DNA from: a bacterium | GTDB taxonomy: Bacteria; CLD3; SB21 | Reading direction: 5' to 3' | NCBI GenBank assembly: GCA_013360215.1 | Contig: JABWCP010000004.1 | Coordinates: forward strand, 124,001 to 188,000 | Length of the DNA: 64,000 bases | Shown here: positions 25,951 to 36,660 of the stretch, piece after piece | How positions within the stretch are numbered: position 1 is the first letter of the stretch | Layout of the letters: the number at the start of each line of letters is the position of its first letter | Notes under the pieces: generated by a model | The model's input: the letters and a program-made list of their open reading frames with translations, nothing else | Told to the model about the DNA's origin: nothing | The model's database searches: none | Program-made: the position numbers and the translations under genes

Positions 25951-26949
25951 TTACTTGGAGCGATTTTTATATAACACATAATATCCTGCGCCCAATAAAC
26001 CGGCTGTATTTCCTAACTTTGCCCGTACTATTTGTAGCTTTGGCTTAATAGGTTTCATAACTCTTTTGATGACTTCATTATGAATACGGCTTACAAACAC
26101 ATCGCCGGCTTCCGATAGACCTCCGCCGATGATAATTATATCGGGGTTGAGAACATGAACTATGCTCGACAACCCGGCTCCGAGATAAAAAACCATTTGT
26201 TCTACAATGTTTAGGCAAAGCGGGTCGTTCTTTTGAGCAAAATCAAAAATAGTCTTCGGGGTAATATTTTCTACCGAGGAGAGCACGGACTTATCGCCAC
26301 GAGCAATAGCAGATAAAGCCTCTTTCACGATATATTTACCGCCTGCATATTGCTCCAAACATCCTTGGTTACCGCAACCACATGGGCGGCCGTGTGCTTC
26401 GACGATCGTATGACCCAATTCTGCACCATTGTATGAGGAGCCGTGAAATATATTTCCGTTTATGATAATTCCACCGCCAACACCCGTTCCTAACGTAATA
26501 CCTACGACCAATTTATAGTGTTTTCCCTCTCCAAGCATCGCTTCGCCGAATGCCATAAAATTGGCATCATTATCAGCAAAAACAGGAAGGTTCATTTTTT
26601 GTGAAATATATTCAGCAATCGGTGCATTTTCCCAATCGGGGAGATGCGGAGTGGGTCCAAGCGAAATCCCCCGGTCGCTGTCAATAGTTCCAGGACATCC
26701 CACTCCAATTCCTTCGACTTCAAATGATTCTTTCCTACCGAACATCACACATTCATAAGCCGCATCCACCATGGTTTGCAGTATATGGTCGCGTCCGTGA
26801 TCGGCAAATACAGGTATTACATTTTGATAGATGACCTCGCCGCGATCGGAGACGATGCCATATTTTAGGTTGGTGCCACCTAAGTCCAAACCTACCGCAT
26901 AGCGGCGCGGTTTGTCTTCATGTAACAATCGGTCATTGAGCGAAATCAT
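25951..26949 (-). CDS. ROK-family sugar kinase (glucokinase-like)
   Basis: I choose the ATG at 26949 (332 residues), because the family's first strand AVGLDLGGTNLKYGIV then lies near residue 18; the frame continues upstream into the preceding gene. GVGCPGTID, ADNDANFMAFGE and GITLGTGVGGGIIINGNIFH give the ATP/sugar-binding core. The ROK zinc motif is CGCGNQGCLE with E-L-G-H upstream. It would phosphorylate glucose or a related hexose. Its 5' end overlaps the exonuclease gene by 17 nt, so the two are translationally coupled. Confidence 0.88.
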   Translation of the reverse strand: MISLNDRLLHEDKPRRYAVGLDLGGTNLKYGIVSDRGEVIYQNVIPVFADHGRDHILQTMVDAAYECVMFGRKESFEVEGIGVGCPGTIDSDRGISLGPTPHLPDWENAPIAEYISQKMNLPVFADNDANFMAFGEAMLGEGKHYKLVVGITLGTGVGGGIIINGNIFHGSSYNGAELGHTIVEAHGRPCGCGNQGCLEQYAGGKYIVKEALSAIARGDKSVLSSVENITPKTIFDFAQKNDPLCLNIVEQMVFYLGAGLSSIVHVLNPDIIIIGGGLSEAGDVFVSRIHNEVIKRVMKPIKPKLQIVRAKLGNTAGLLGAGYYVLYKNRSK

Positions 26950-28489
26950 ATTGCCGGATAGGAATAATGCTGAGTTTGTGCCGGTGTGTGCGTACAAAAC
27001 GTTGTATAGTCATGCGTTCATCTAAAACTTCGGGAGTTTCGATCAAACCGTTTGTTGATATCGTCGACAGAGTTTCAAGTAGGTTGGGGTTTTCAAGTTC
27101 CTCGCCGTGTAATACCTTAGACAAAAGGCCGTTATGAATGAAATAACCGACACGATCTTCCTTTTGGATTAACAAAAACTTTTCATCAAAAGCATCCGGA
27201 TTATCATCCATATGTCTTCGAACACGCCGTAATGCTTTTCTGAACTCAACCAATTGTGGGGAGCGGGCATCACGTGACTTTAAAAAGGAATCGATGTTTT
27301 CTTTACTTTCGATACGAATGTATTCAGCGAGGACGGCCATGGCATCTTCGACTTGTTCACGGTATTCTTCGGCGGAGATGGCTTCACCGCAAGCGCCGCT
27401 GCACTGCCGGAGCTGGTGCGCAAAACAAAATCCTTTCGGTGAACGCCGTTCCTTCATTAATTCAGGGCATAAACGATAGTGCCTTTGCAGTTTGCGCAAC
27501 ATATGATCAAGAAACTTACCGGAGCGAAACGGTCCTATATAATGACCGCCGTCCGCTTTTTTTTCTGCTACCTGAAAAACTCTCGGATATGGATCCGGCG
27601 TTACTTTGATGAATAAGTACCCTTTTCGGGCACGTTGCTGGATATTATAAGGCGGTTGATGTTGTTTGATAAGACGGGATTCTAATATGAGTGCTTCGAG
27701 TTCGGAGGAACATGGAGTAAAGTCAAAATGATCGGTATATTTCATCAACCGACGTTTTCGAGGAATGTCAAATTCACGTACATGGCCGAGAATACGTGAG
27801 CGTATGTGGTTACTTTTACCGATATATAGCGGCAAATCATGTGTATCTTTGAACATGTACACGCCGCGCACGTTGGGGAGTTTGAATAACTCGTGTTCTA
27901 AACGCTCCAGCTGCTTATCCCGGCGGTCAAATTGTTCGGCGTATTTTGAAAAAATCTCTTCGGCGTTAGGCATTTTAAGAAACCGTATCAACGCTTCTGC
28001 TGTTGCTTGCGCGTCATCTAGAGCCCGGTGCCTTGCTTTGACCGGTATTTGAAAATATTCTATCAAAGCGCCGAGATTATGTTTGGTATTTTGGGGAAGC
28101 ATTTTTCGAGAGAGGTTTACCGTACAAAACCGATCTTTGTAAAAATATTTACCGAGGCGTTCTAATTCCGACTTGATAAAGGCATAATCAAAATGCACAT
28201 GATGTGCGACAAAATAATGCCCTTCCATCATCGCCTCGACTTTATGGGCGATGTCCGCAAATACCGGTGCACTTGAAACGTCACGATCGGTTAATCCGGT
28301 GAGTTTGGTAATAAACGGAGGAATCGGAATGGGCGGTTTAACTAAAGAATGGAACGTATCCGTAATTTTGAAATCACGTACATTGACAATGCCGATCTCA
28401 ATCACATAGCCGATGGAGCTTTTATCACCGGTTGTTTCGACATCAACGACGGAAAAACCTGCCGAAAGATCAAATAATGAAGACGGCAT
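26933..28489 (-). CDS. DEDDh exonuclease fused to a UvrC-type GIY-YIG domain
   Basis: This 518-residue protein joins two nuclease modules. Residues 1-170 are a DnaQ-like 3'-5' exonuclease with D16-x-E18 (VVDVETTG), HFDYAFIKSEL and the final HRALDDAQATAEAL (His and Asp of DEDDh). From about residue 208 a GIY-YIG domain follows (NVRGVYMFKD, LPLYIGKSNHIRSRILGHV), then a UvrC-like region with a Cys cluster (CFAHQLRQCSGACG) and an ExxL-rich helix. This resembles the Cho/UvrC-epsilon fusions known in actinobacteria and others. It probably acts in incision-coupled DNA repair. It is the upstream partner of the ROK kinase gene. Confidence 0.88.
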   Translation of the reverse strand: MPSSLFDLSAGFSVVDVETTGDKSSIGYVIEIGIVNVRDFKITDTFHSLVKPPIPIPPFITKLTGLTDRDVSSAPVFADIAHKVEAMMEGHYFVAHHVHFDYAFIKSELERLGKYFYKDRFCTVNLSRKMLPQNTKHNLGALIEYFQIPVKARHRALDDAQATAEALIRFLKMPNAEEIFSKYAEQFDRRDKQLERLEHELFKLPNVRGVYMFKDTHDLPLYIGKSNHIRSRILGHVREFDIPRKRRLMKYTDHFDFTPCSSELEALILESRLIKQHQPPYNIQQRARKGYLFIKVTPDPYPRVFQVAEKKADGGHYIGPFRSGKFLDHMLRKLQRHYRLCPELMKERRSPKGFCFAHQLRQCSGACGEAISAEEYREQVEDAMAVLAEYIRIESKENIDSFLKSRDARSPQLVEFRKALRRVRRHMDDNPDAFDEKFLLIQKEDRVGYFIHNGLLSKVLHGEELENPNLLETLSTISTNGLIETPEVLDERMTIQRFVRTHRHKLSIIPIRQYDFAQ

Positions 28490-28530
28490 AACAAAGGGAA
28501 CTCAGGCGAACGTGTGTTAAAACGTTCAGG

Positions 28531-29064
28531 TTATTGGATTTTTTGACGAGAGCGAACTATATATCGTGTTGAATAAACAGATTCGGCCGTTTCTTTGGGA
28601 AAACGCAACTTAAGATCAATGGAACCGTTATCCAATTCATAACAATCTCCGTCGCAATACGATTCGCGGTCATTTTCGATATCATCGGCGTCCACGGCAA
28701 GTACGGTATCACCATCATTTTGGATGTATCGAGCTACGACAGAATAGTATTCTTCAGTTGGTAATTGATAGCTAAATGTATTTTCATAAACAAATTTTTC
28801 AAATAAAATATCTTTGTTATCGAAATCACCGCGGAAAATACGAATTAACACGGAATCGTTTTTTTGGTTAATTGTCAGATTAATATTCAAATAGCCATAC
28901 GAATATTTAGTTTCATGACAATCCGAAGGCTTAGGATCACAATCGTTATCGTCGTTTTCATCATCCATTAACTCATCACAACCACTGAGTAACCAAATAC
29001 CACTCAATAAAACAGAAAAAAACAAAATAAAACGCAGTGAAAAAATTTTTCGGTTAACCGGCAT
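28531..29064 (-). CDS. Hypothetical lipoprotein with Asp/Asn-rich, cysteine-containing body
   Basis: This 177-residue protein has a long signal peptide ending in the lipobox LLSGC. An acidic stretch (DELMDDENDDNDCD) is followed by a beta-rich segment (YGYLNINLTINQKNDSVLIRI). Cysteines in DCDPKPSDC and YCDGDCYEL could form disulfides. I do not recognise a family. It overlaps the barrel gene by one base and belongs to an operon with the aldolase. It may be an outer-membrane partner of the barrel protein. Confidence 0.68.
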   Translation of the reverse strand: MPVNRKIFSLRFILFFSVLLSGIWLLSGCDELMDDENDDNDCDPKPSDCHETKYSYGYLNINLTINQKNDSVLIRIFRGDFDNKDILFEKFVYENTFSYQLPTEEYYSVVARYIQNDGDTVLAVDADDIENDRESYCDGDCYELDNGSIDLKLRFPKETAESVYSTRYIVRSRQKIQ

Positions 29065-29669
29065 TAGAATTGTCCTCCCAAAGCTGCATAGAAACGAAGA
29101 CCGGGTATTGTGCGCATATTCATGTATTGTAAACCCGATCGGATAAAAACAAATCTGGAAAATTTATGAGAAAAACCGGCTTGAACCACGGGTGTCCAAC
29201 CTTCTTTTTTTTCTAATTTATGTCCGTCAATAATACCAGAGCTTGTACCCCGATAATCAATAAAAGTCACGCCGATACCGGCACCAATAAAAAGGTCAAG
29301 CTTATTATTAATCCAGAATTTTTTATCCAAACCGCCGGCAATAACGTAGCGATATTCTTTGGCTTGAAAATAAAAACGAGGCCCGGCCTTTACTAAGACA
29401 GCTTTTCCATAAGGGCGACCATAAAACGAACCGAAAACGCCTAAAAATTGATTACCGTTGATATTATGACGGTAGGTTCCGCCCAAAGCAAGATCGCCGT
29501 AGTTTTTACCGCCAAAACCAGGTAAACGGAAGGGCATTTCAAAATACGCCGAATGTTTGGCGCGGTTTTCGTATGACATCGCTCCGCCGCGATCAAACTG
29601 TGCGCGGAGGCCGGATGGATACCCCAAAAAAAACAAAAAAGAGAATAGAATAATTTTTTTCATCATCAA
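29064..29669 (-). CDS. Outer-membrane beta-barrel-like protein
   Basis: This 201-residue protein has a signal peptide ([16 protein letters not shown]..., cleavage near LRAQ). A series of amphipathic glycine/aromatic strands follows ([40 protein letters not shown]), ending in ALGGQF with a terminal Phe, as in outer-membrane barrels. About eight to ten strands would fit the length. It starts by a 4-bp overlap with the aldolase stop. Its function is unknown; it is probably a structural or small-porin protein. Confidence 0.72.
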   Translation of the reverse strand: MMMKKIILFSFLFFLGYPSGLRAQFDRGGAMSYENRAKHSAYFEMPFRLPGFGGKNYGDLALGGTYRHNINGNQFLGVFGSFYGRPYGKAVLVKAGPRFYFQAKEYRYVIAGGLDKKFWINNKLDLFIGAGIGVTFIDYRGTSSGIIDGHKLEKKEGWTPVVQAGFSHKFSRFVFIRSGLQYMNMRTIPGLRFYAALGGQF

Positions 29670-30721
29670 GCAATTGTTATTTCTTTGGTCGTATATACAT
29701 CTTGGATAGCATTAAGTAAACGTACACCATCTCCCATTGGTTTTTGGAATGCTTTGCGACCGGAAATAAGCCCCATACCGCCGGCCCGTTTATTGATAAC
29801 TGCTGTTTTTACAGCTTCTGCTAAATCACTGGCACCTTTGGATTCGCCACCCGAATTGATAAGTCCTGCACGGCCCATATAACAATTGGCCACTTGATAA
29901 CGCGTTAAATCAATAGCGTTTTCCGTTGTAAGTTCATCATAAACTTTTTTGTGCGTTTTGCCGAATTTTAAAGCTTCATAACCGCCGTTATTGGTCGGAA
30001 GTTTTTGTTTGATAATATCGGCTTGGATTGTAACACCAAGATGATTGGCTTGTCCTGTAAGATCAGCGGAGGTATGAAAATCTTTTTCAGAAGTTTTGAA
30101 TGCGTTGTTACGCGTATAGCACCACAAAATAGTAGCCATTCCAAGTTCATGTGCGTACGCAAAAGCTTCGCTGACTTCCTGTATTTGGCGTGTGGATTCG
30201 GCAGAACCAAAATAAATCGTGGCACCGACAGCGATCGCGCCCATGTCCCAGGCCTGCTTGACGGAACCGAACATGATCTGATCGTATTTGTTGGGATAAG
30301 ATAAAAATTCGTTATGATTGATTTTTACGATAAAAGGGATTTTATGCGCATACTTGCGTGCGCAAGCGCCCAGTACACCATAGGTTGAAGCGACGGCGTT
30401 GCAACCACCTTCTACGGCGAGTTTGACGATATTTTCAGGATCAAAATAAATCGGGTTGGGAGCAAAAGAAGCGCCGGCTGAGTGCTCAATGCCTTGGTCA
30501 ACAGGAAGGATGGATAAATAACCCGTTCCGGCTAAACGTCCTGTGCCAAATAACGACTGTAAACTGCGCAATACCTGAGGATGGCGGTCGCTATGGATAA
30601 AAATACGATCTACAAAATCCGGACCGGGAATGTGAATCTGATCTTTTTTGATGCCTTTACATTCATATTTCAAAAGTGCATCCGCCTCTGCGCCTAAGAG
30701 TTCCTGAATGGTTTTAAGCAT
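29666..30721 (-). CDS. fbaB: Class I fructose-bisphosphate aldolase (DhnA/FbaB type)
   Basis: The ATG at 30721 is preceded by GGGAGAG, giving 351 residues. The sequence shows the DhnA-type TIM-barrel pattern: [54 protein letters not shown] and [12 protein letters not shown] (phosphate-binding). It would cleave fructose 1,6-bisphosphate to dihydroxyacetone phosphate and glyceraldehyde 3-phosphate through a lysine Schiff base. Unusually it is co-transcribed with two envelope proteins. It diverges from uvrA with a 156-bp spacer. Confidence 0.88.
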   Translation of the reverse strand: MLKTIQELLGAEADALLKYECKGIKKDQIHIPGPDFVDRIFIHSDRHPQVLRSLQSLFGTGRLAGTGYLSILPVDQGIEHSAGASFAPNPIYFDPENIVKLAVEGGCNAVASTYGVLGACARKYAHKIPFIVKINHNEFLSYPNKYDQIMFGSVKQAWDMGAIAVGATIYFGSAESTRQIQEVSEAFAYAHELGMATILWCYTRNNAFKTSEKDFHTSADLTGQANHLGVTIQADIIKQKLPTNNGGYEALKFGKTHKKVYDELTTENAIDLTRYQVANCYMGRAGLINSGGESKGASDLAEAVKTAVINKRAGGMGLISGRKAFQKPMGDGVRLLNAIQDVYTTKEITIA

Positions 30722-30877
30722 AAATCTCTCCCGATATTTTAAATTGAACAAATATTATTCTTATTAAAAACGAAGAAACTTAACCAAATTTATAAGCCCA
30801 TTCAATGAGAATTTTGTGGCGAAGTAGTAAAAAACTGCCTTATATTGCCGCCCTGACTAACTCAGCTATAGTGAAAA

Positions 30878-33784
30878 ATGAAACTAAACGACGATACTCA
30901 GCTCACTTTGGATTACGAAAAAAAACCTACCCGATCTGAATCGGATCTATTTAAAGAAACGATCATCGTTCGCGGTGCGCGAGTCCACAATCTTAAAAAT
31001 GTCGATTTGGAGATTCCGCGTAACAAACTTACGGTTATTACCGGTTTATCGGGTTCCGGTAAATCCTCGTTAGCGTTTGATACGATTTTTGCCGAAGGCC
31101 AGCGTCGATATGTCGAATCTCTTTCCGCGTATGCCCGTCAATTTCTCAATATGATGGAAAAACCGGATGTGGATCTCGTAGATGGCCTGAGCCCGGCGAT
31201 CAGCATCGAACAAAAAACGGCTAGCCGCAATCCACGTTCTACCGTGGGTACGGTTACGGAAATCTATGATTATTTGCGATTGTTGTATGCCAAAGTTGGC
31301 GTGCCGTATTGTTATAATTGCGGACGTGAAGTAAAGAAACAAACGCGCGATCAAATCATCGAAGCAATTCTCAAAATGAAAAAAGGTGCACGGATTCAGA
31401 TTTTAGCACCGGTCGTGCGAGGCCGTAAAGGTCACTATCAGGAACTGTTTGAGAAATTACGCAAAAGCGGATTCGTACGCGTTCGAATAGACGGAGAAAT
31501 CCGCGAATTGGAAGAAGTAGATAAAGTTTCACGTTATCAGATACACAACATCGAAGTCGTGATAGATCGGCTTGAGTTACCGGAAAAAGCGGATCAACGT
31601 CTTATAGATTCTGTGGAACAGGCGCTCGAAATCGGTGAAGGTGTATTGATAGTTGTTTCCGGTGAAGGCAAAAAAAATAGCGATGTAACTTACAGTCAAC
31701 ATCTGGCGTGTCTGCACTGTGCGATCAGTTATGATGAGCCTTTTCCCAAGGCTTTTTCTTTCAATAGCCCGTTTGGCGCTTGTCCGGCGTGTGAAGGTCT
31801 CGGTGTAATTCGTGAAATCGATGAAAGCCTCATTATACCCGATAGAGCAAAAACGGTCAATGAAGGTGCCATCGCTCCGTATGATAATCCGAAAGCCGAT
31901 ACATGGTTTTACCTTCAGATGAAAAAAATATTAGAGATGAACGGTGCTGATTTTGATACGCCGATTCATAAGCTGCCAAAAAAAGCGTACGAAATGTTGA
32001 TGGAAGGTACCGGAAAAACGAAACATGCGTTTTATTATTATTCAGGCAATAAAAAGAAAAACTACAACGGAACGTACAAAGGCATAAAAGGTATTATTCG
32101 TCACTTTTTTAGCGATACCTCGTCGGAGCAAATTCGCGAATGGGCTGAAGGTTTTATGAGTGAAAAAGTATGTCCTTCATGCCTCGGTGGCCGTCTCAAA
32201 AAAGAAGCTCTTTCGTATCGCATCGGCGATAAAAATATTCATGACTCCGTTCATATGTCGGTTCAGCGATGCGCTGATTTTTTTGGTAAATACCGTATTG
32301 ATCCGCGCATACAAAAGATCGGGGAACCGATACTCAAAGAGATCAATGAACGGCTTGGTTTTTTGCTCAAAGTCGGTTTGGATTATCTGACGCTTGATCG
32401 CAGTGCGCGTACGCTTTCCGGCGGTGAATCGCAGCGTATTCGTTTGGCTACACAAGTCGGTTCACAACTTGTTGGTGTTTTATATATTCTCGACGAACCC
32501 AGTATCGGTTTACATCAACGCGATAATGAAAAACTGATACAAGCTTTGACGGATTTACGCGATCTTGGTAATACGGTTATCGTCGTCGAGCATGATCGTG
32601 ATACGATGGAGCACGCCGATTTTTTGGTTGATCTCGGGCCGGGGGCAGGTCGGCTTGGCGGAAAAATCGTTGCGGCCGGTGCGCCGGGTGATTTCGCACG
32701 TTTTGATTCCGTTACGGCAAAATATATTCGCAATGAAGCGCGTATAGAAGTGCCGTCGGTGCGACGCGAGGGCAATGGCAAAGTTCTCACGTTGAAAAAC
32801 GCGAGCGGAAATAATCTGAAAAACGTAGATCTGCATATTCCACTCGGAAAACTTGTGTGTGTGACCGGTGTTAGCGGATCGGGCAAAAGTTCGCTTATCA
32901 ACGAAACTTTTTATCGTGTGCTGGCACGTCATTTTTATAAAGCTAAAGATGCACCGCTGCCATACAAATCTATCAAAGGTTTAGATCATATTGACAAAGT
33001 CATAGATATTGATCAGTCGCCGATCGGGCGAACACCGCGCAGCAATCCGGCAACATATACCAATCTTTTTAGTTTAATCCGTGATTTGTATGCCGGTTTG
33101 CCAGAAGCTAAAGTGCGTGGTTACAAAGTAGGACGTTTTAGTTTTAATGTGACAGGCGGACGGTGCGAAGAGTGTCAGGGTGCCGGATTGAAAAAAATCG
33201 AAATGAATTTTTTGCCCGATGTATATGTACCCTGCGAAACATGTGAAGGCAAACGGTACAATCGCGAAACTTTGGAAATCCGCTATAAAGGGAAAAGCAT
33301 ATCCGAAGTTTTGGAAATGACAGTTGCTGAAGCGCTGGATTTTTTTGATGCTGTACCACCCATCAAGCGTAAGATACAAACACTGCACGACGTCGGATTG
33401 GATTATATTCATCTCGGTCAGCAAGCCACGACACTTTCCGGCGGAGAAGCGCAGCGGGTTAAGTTGGCAGAAGAGCTCTCCAAATCCAGCACCGGAAAAA
33501 CACTTTATATTCTTGATGAACCGACTACGGGGCTTCATTTTGAAGATATCAAAATGTTGATGAATGTGCTCGGCCAGCTTGTCGATAAAGGCAATACCGT
33601 GGTGATCATCGAGCATAACCTCGATGTGATCAAATGTGCGGATTGGGTGATCGATATAGGACCGGAAGGCGGCGACGGCGGAGGTAATATCGTCGGCGAA
33701 GGAACACCGGAGGAAATTGCCAAAATCAAAGATTCTTATACCGGCAAGTTTTTGAAGCAGGAATTGCGGCGATTTAGGAATTAA
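30878..33784 (+). CDS. uvrA: Excinuclease ABC subunit A
   Basis: This 968-residue protein contains two ABC ATPase halves. Walker [15 protein letters not shown] with [14 protein letters not shown] follows the N-terminus, and the second is [14 protein letters not shown]. Signature motifs [13 protein letters not shown] and [13 protein letters not shown] are present. Zinc modules [12 protein letters not shown]...CPACEG and CEECQGAG...CETCEG are intact, so this is a functional UvrA1. It recognises DNA damage with UvrB. It extends past the usual 940 residues mainly by a short N-terminal extension. No uvrB or uvrC is nearby. Confidence 0.96.
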   Translation: MKLNDDTQLTLDYEKKPTRSESDLFKETIIVRGARVHNLKNVDLEIPRNKLTVITGLSGSGKSSLAFDTIFAEGQRRYVESLSAYARQFLNMMEKPDVDLVDGLSPAISIEQKTASRNPRSTVGTVTEIYDYLRLLYAKVGVPYCYNCGREVKKQTRDQIIEAILKMKKGARIQILAPVVRGRKGHYQELFEKLRKSGFVRVRIDGEIRELEEVDKVSRYQIHNIEVVIDRLELPEKADQRLIDSVEQALEIGEGVLIVVSGEGKKNSDVTYSQHLACLHCAISYDEPFPKAFSFNSPFGACPACEGLGVIREIDESLIIPDRAKTVNEGAIAPYDNPKADTWFYLQMKKILEMNGADFDTPIHKLPKKAYEMLMEGTGKTKHAFYYYSGNKKKNYNGTYKGIKGIIRHFFSDTSSEQIREWAEGFMSEKVCPSCLGGRLKKEALSYRIGDKNIHDSVHMSVQRCADFFGKYRIDPRIQKIGEPILKEINERLGFLLKVGLDYLTLDRSARTLSGGESQRIRLATQVGSQLVGVLYILDEPSIGLHQRDNEKLIQALTDLRDLGNTVIVVEHDRDTMEHADFLVDLGPGAGRLGGKIVAAGAPGDFARFDSVTAKYIRNEARIEVPSVRREGNGKVLTLKNASGNNLKNVDLHIPLGKLVCVTGVSGSGKSSLINETFYRVLARHFYKAKDAPLPYKSIKGLDHIDKVIDIDQSPIGRTPRSNPATYTNLFSLIRDLYAGLPEAKVRGYKVGRFSFNVTGGRCEECQGAGLKKIEMNFLPDVYVPCETCEGKRYNRETLEIRYKGKSISEVLEMTVAEALDFFDAVPPIKRKIQTLHDVGLDYIHLGQQATTLSGGEAQRVKLAEELSKSSTGKTLYILDEPTTGLHFEDIKMLMNVLGQLVDKGNTVVIIEHNLDVIKCADWVIDIGPEGGDGGGNIVGEGTPEEIAKIKDSYTGKFLKQELRRFRN

Positions 33785-33870
33785 AAATTGATTGGTTGGT
33801 ATATAATGTTTAGATTCGCCCATACTTAGAAAAAAGTTTATTTTAATAAAGCATAAGTCGGATTACGTCC

Positions 33871-34902
33871 TTGGAAGATCTTCTTTACCGAATCGAAAAA
33901 GACAATACGCGCGTCGTTGAAAAAATGGCGGTTCGGCGTTTGTACGAAGATTTGAAAGAAAAAATTCATCTGGAGCTTATCGTTTCCGAAGGTATGGATA
34001 TTCGATATTTTGCCCAGCGCGATTTGCACCGTCCGGGTTTGGCGTTAGCGGGGTTTGTTAAACTTTTTACGCACGACAAAATTCAAATCTTGGGCAACAC
34101 GGAAAATTATTACCTTCTGAGTCAGGATGATAGTGAACGGCATGTGGCGCTTGAAACGATTTTTGAATTTGAAATGCCTTGTATCATCGTTACCAACGGC
34201 AACAAAATCATGCCGGAAATGATCGCTCTGTGTGAGAAGAAAAAAGTGCCGCTTATGGTGACAGAGCTTTCGACGACAGATACGATCCATCTGATCAGCA
34301 ACTATCTCGACGAGATGTTTGCTCCGGAAATGACCATGCATGGATCTATGGTGGATGTTTACGGCATCGGTATGATTCTCATGGGCAAAAGCGGTATCGG
34401 CAAAAGCGAAATAGCGCTTGATCTCGTCGAACGCGGCCACCGTCTTGTTGCGGATGATACGATTCGCATCAGTCGTACTTCGGGCGGTATTTTGATGGCT
34501 CGCGGACATGATACACTCAAGCATTTTCTTGAAGTGCGCGGTGTCGGCATTCTCGATGTGCGTGAAATGTTCGGTATCCGTGCCGTGCGTGTACAAAAAC
34601 GTGTCGAGGTCGTGGTTGATTTACAACTTTGGGACGGCAAAGAAGAATACGAACGGCTTGGCTTGGATGATCATACCGTCGAATATCTCGGCGTAAAAAT
34701 ACCGATCGTCAAACTGCCGATTTATCCGGGAAAAAATATTACGGTTATTGCGGAGGCCATTGCACTCAACCTGCTTCTCAAAGTTTACGGTTACGATGCG
34801 GCTAAAATTTTTACAGATCGGTTGTCTGAAGAAATAAGAAATAAAAATAAAAACGCTAAGTCCTACGTTACCAATAAATTTTTAGATGGCGATAAAGAAT
34901 AA
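33871..34902 (+). CDS. hprK: HPr kinase/phosphorylase
   Basis: This is the HprK/P fold. The N-terminal domain (DLYEDLKEKIHLEL-like, LNRPGL-like segments) leads into Walker A G172-K-S-G-I-G-K-S179, then the signature EVRGVGILDVREMFG. The start is uncertain: TTG at 33871 (343 residues) keeps coding-like codons upstream, while ATG at 33925 (325 residues) fits the family length better. Neither has a clear Shine-Dalgarno. No ptsH or PTS permease gene is visible, so its substrate could be a distant HPr, or it may be an HprK-like regulator. It is followed by an MCE gene 15 bp later. Confidence 0.87.
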   Translation: MEDLLYRIEKDNTRVVEKMAVRRLYEDLKEKIHLELIVSEGMDIRYFAQRDLHRPGLALAGFVKLFTHDKIQILGNTENYYLLSQDDSERHVALETIFEFEMPCIIVTNGNKIMPEMIALCEKKKVPLMVTELSTTDTIHLISNYLDEMFAPEMTMHGSMVDVYGIGMILMGKSGIGKSEIALDLVERGHRLVADDTIRISRTSGGILMARGHDTLKHFLEVRGVGILDVREMFGIRAVRVQKRVEVVVDLQLWDGKEEYERLGLDDHTVEYLGVKIPIVKLPIYPGKNITVIAEAIALNLLLKVYGYDAAKIFTDRLSEEIRNKNKNAKSYVTNKFLDGDKE

Positions 34903-34917
34903 AAAAAGAGGGAAAGT

Positions 34918-35817
34918 TTGAACGAAAATAAAGTCATGGAGATCAAGGTCGGTATTACGATACTATTAGCGACCGTTCTTTTGGTTATGAGCATAGTGTG
35001 GCTCAAAGGGATTACTTTTAAGCCTAACACGTTTGAAGTCGAAATAACTTTCAATAATACAGCCGGATTGCAGATCGGTGATCCCGTTACAGTCAGCGGT
35101 ATGAAAGTGGGAAAAGTAACGGATATTAATCTGGAAGCCGATTCCGTAATTGTGTCGGTCAGTTTATCCAACAGCGTCATTCTCAAAGAAGATGTACGTG
35201 CCGTTATTACCAGCACAGATTTTTTTGGCGGAAAAAAGATCGAGTTAGTCACCGGCGTAGCGGATAATATTTTCAAATCCAAACGATTTCGCGGTACGCG
35301 TGAACCCGATATCACGGAGCTAACAAGCCAGCTCAAAGAAATCGCTACCGATGTCAAAGGTACCCTTCAGCGCGTGGACAGCGTATTGATCGGTGTAAAT
35401 AACTTTGTCGGCGATAAAAAAATGATCAATTCGCTGAAAAACGCGGTTTATAATCTTGATTCGACCACATCACGTGTCCGTCAAATCGTAGAGCGCAGCG
35501 ACGTGCGAATTGATTCGACGCTTTCGCGGCTCTCATCCTCTACCAAAATTTTCAAAACCATGTTGAGTCGTACGGATGCACAGATTGATTCGACGTTTGG
35601 CAATGTACGCTTGATCACACAATCCGTTATGGATGTAACTCAATCATTGGACAGTATTGTAAGTAAAGTGCAAAGCGGCGAAGGCAATCTGGGCCGGATG
35701 ATCTATGATGATCAGTTATATTGGCGAATCAATCGCACCACGCAACAACTGGATTCTTTGGTCGGTTCACTGCGCGAAAAAGGTGTTAAGGTTAATGTTA
35801 AATTGTTTGGCGATTAA
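34918..35817 (+). CDS. MlaD-like MCE protein
   Basis: This 299-residue protein starts at a TTG codon, supported by GAGGG (34908-34912) 5 nt upstream. It has one N-terminal membrane helix (VGITILLATVLLVMSIVWL) and one MCE domain (about residues 40-117, GLQIGDPVTVSGMKVGKVTDI). A long, coiled-coil-like tail follows with LDSTTSRVRQIVER repeats. MCE proteins form hexameric lipid channels facing the periplasm. No mlaE/mlaF partners are adjacent here, which is usual in some FCB genomes. It is in the operon with hprK and a ZIP transporter. Confidence 0.88.
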   Translation: MNENKVMEIKVGITILLATVLLVMSIVWLKGITFKPNTFEVEITFNNTAGLQIGDPVTVSGMKVGKVTDINLEADSVIVSVSLSNSVILKEDVRAVITSTDFFGGKKIELVTGVADNIFKSKRFRGTREPDITELTSQLKEIATDVKGTLQRVDSVLIGVNNFVGDKKMINSLKNAVYNLDSTTSRVRQIVERSDVRIDSTLSRLSSSTKIFKTMLSRTDAQIDSTFGNVRLITQSVMDVTQSLDSIVSKVQSGEGNLGRMIYDDQLYWRINRTTQQLDSLVGSLREKGVKVNVKLFGD

Positions 35818-35832
35818 GCGCAGTACAAGATT

Positions 35833-36567
35833 ATGAATTTTCTTCTTTCCATTATGTTAAGCTTGTTTGCCGGTGTATTGATTATTGCCGGGGGATGGGT
35901 TTTTTCATCCAAAAAAAATTGGGAATCCCGCTATCTTGATTTTTTTATCGCTTTGGGTGCGGGGTATATTCTCGGTGTAGCGCTTCTCGACATGATACCG
36001 GAAGCTTTTCATGCGACACCCCATGCGATGTATTACGTAGTCTTAGGCTATCTGATCGTTCACTTATTTGAACACGTCTTAACACCACACTTTCATTTTG
36101 GCGAAGAAACACACAATCACCTTATTTCCAACGTGGTTAGTACATCGGCGCTGATCGGACTTATGGTTCATAATTTTTTTAGCGGCGTGGCGATCGGTTC
36201 AGGTATGTTGACAAGTGAAAAAGTGGGATGGATGATATTTGCAGGCACGGTGCTTCATAAACTTCCCGAAGGTTTTACGATTGCTTCGATCATGTTCGCA
36301 TCTCATCACCGCCGTACATACGGCGTTGTGGGTACGATTTTGCTGGCGCTCGCATCGCTTTTGGGAACGGTAATGATTTATTTATTTGAAATGGAGTCTT
36401 TGCCTGTTAAAGATATTGCTTTGGCCATGTCTGCGGGAACTTTTATCCACGTAGCCACCACAGATCTTATTCCGCGTATCAATGATTCAGGTTCTCGTCG
36501 TATGCCGTTGGTAGTTTTTTTGGGTGTCGGATTATTTTTGATAAGCTATATGTTGATGCATCCGTAA
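35833..36567 (+). CDS. ZIP-family divalent metal transporter
   Basis: This 244-residue membrane protein has about eight transmembrane segments. The conserved ZIP helices TM4 and TM5 are visible as HNFFSGVAIGSG and HKLPEGFTIASI, with metal-binding His and Glu. A histidine-rich loop (HFHFGEETHNH) precedes them, as in ZIP proteins. It probably imports zinc or iron. It is 15 bp downstream of the MCE gene. Confidence 0.88.
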   Translation: MNFLLSIMLSLFAGVLIIAGGWVFSSKKNWESRYLDFFIALGAGYILGVALLDMIPEAFHATPHAMYYVVLGYLIVHLFEHVLTPHFHFGEETHNHLISNVVSTSALIGLMVHNFFSGVAIGSGMLTSEKVGWMIFAGTVLHKLPEGFTIASIMFASHHRRTYGVVGTILLALASLLGTVMIYLFEMESLPVKDIALAMSAGTFIHVATTDLIPRINDSGSRRMPLVVFLGVGLFLISYMLMHP

Positions 36568-36660
36568 GCATCTTGTTTGGTTATCGGTTCTATTCCTTTC
36601 GGGTTCTCGAAAATTAATTATCATATTGGATATTTGGTCGTATCATTTCGGAGTTTCGGT

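Noticed and set aside
33074..33823. 249-codon open frame on the minus strand inside uvrA
   Set aside because: It lies antisense to the conserved ABC domains of UvrA, has no recognisable domain and no Shine-Dalgarno; uvrA explains the sequence.
34045..34596. 183-codon minus-strand open frame opposite hprK
   Set aside because: The plus strand encodes the HprK Walker A and signature motifs; the antisense product is His/Arg-rich and unlike any protein.
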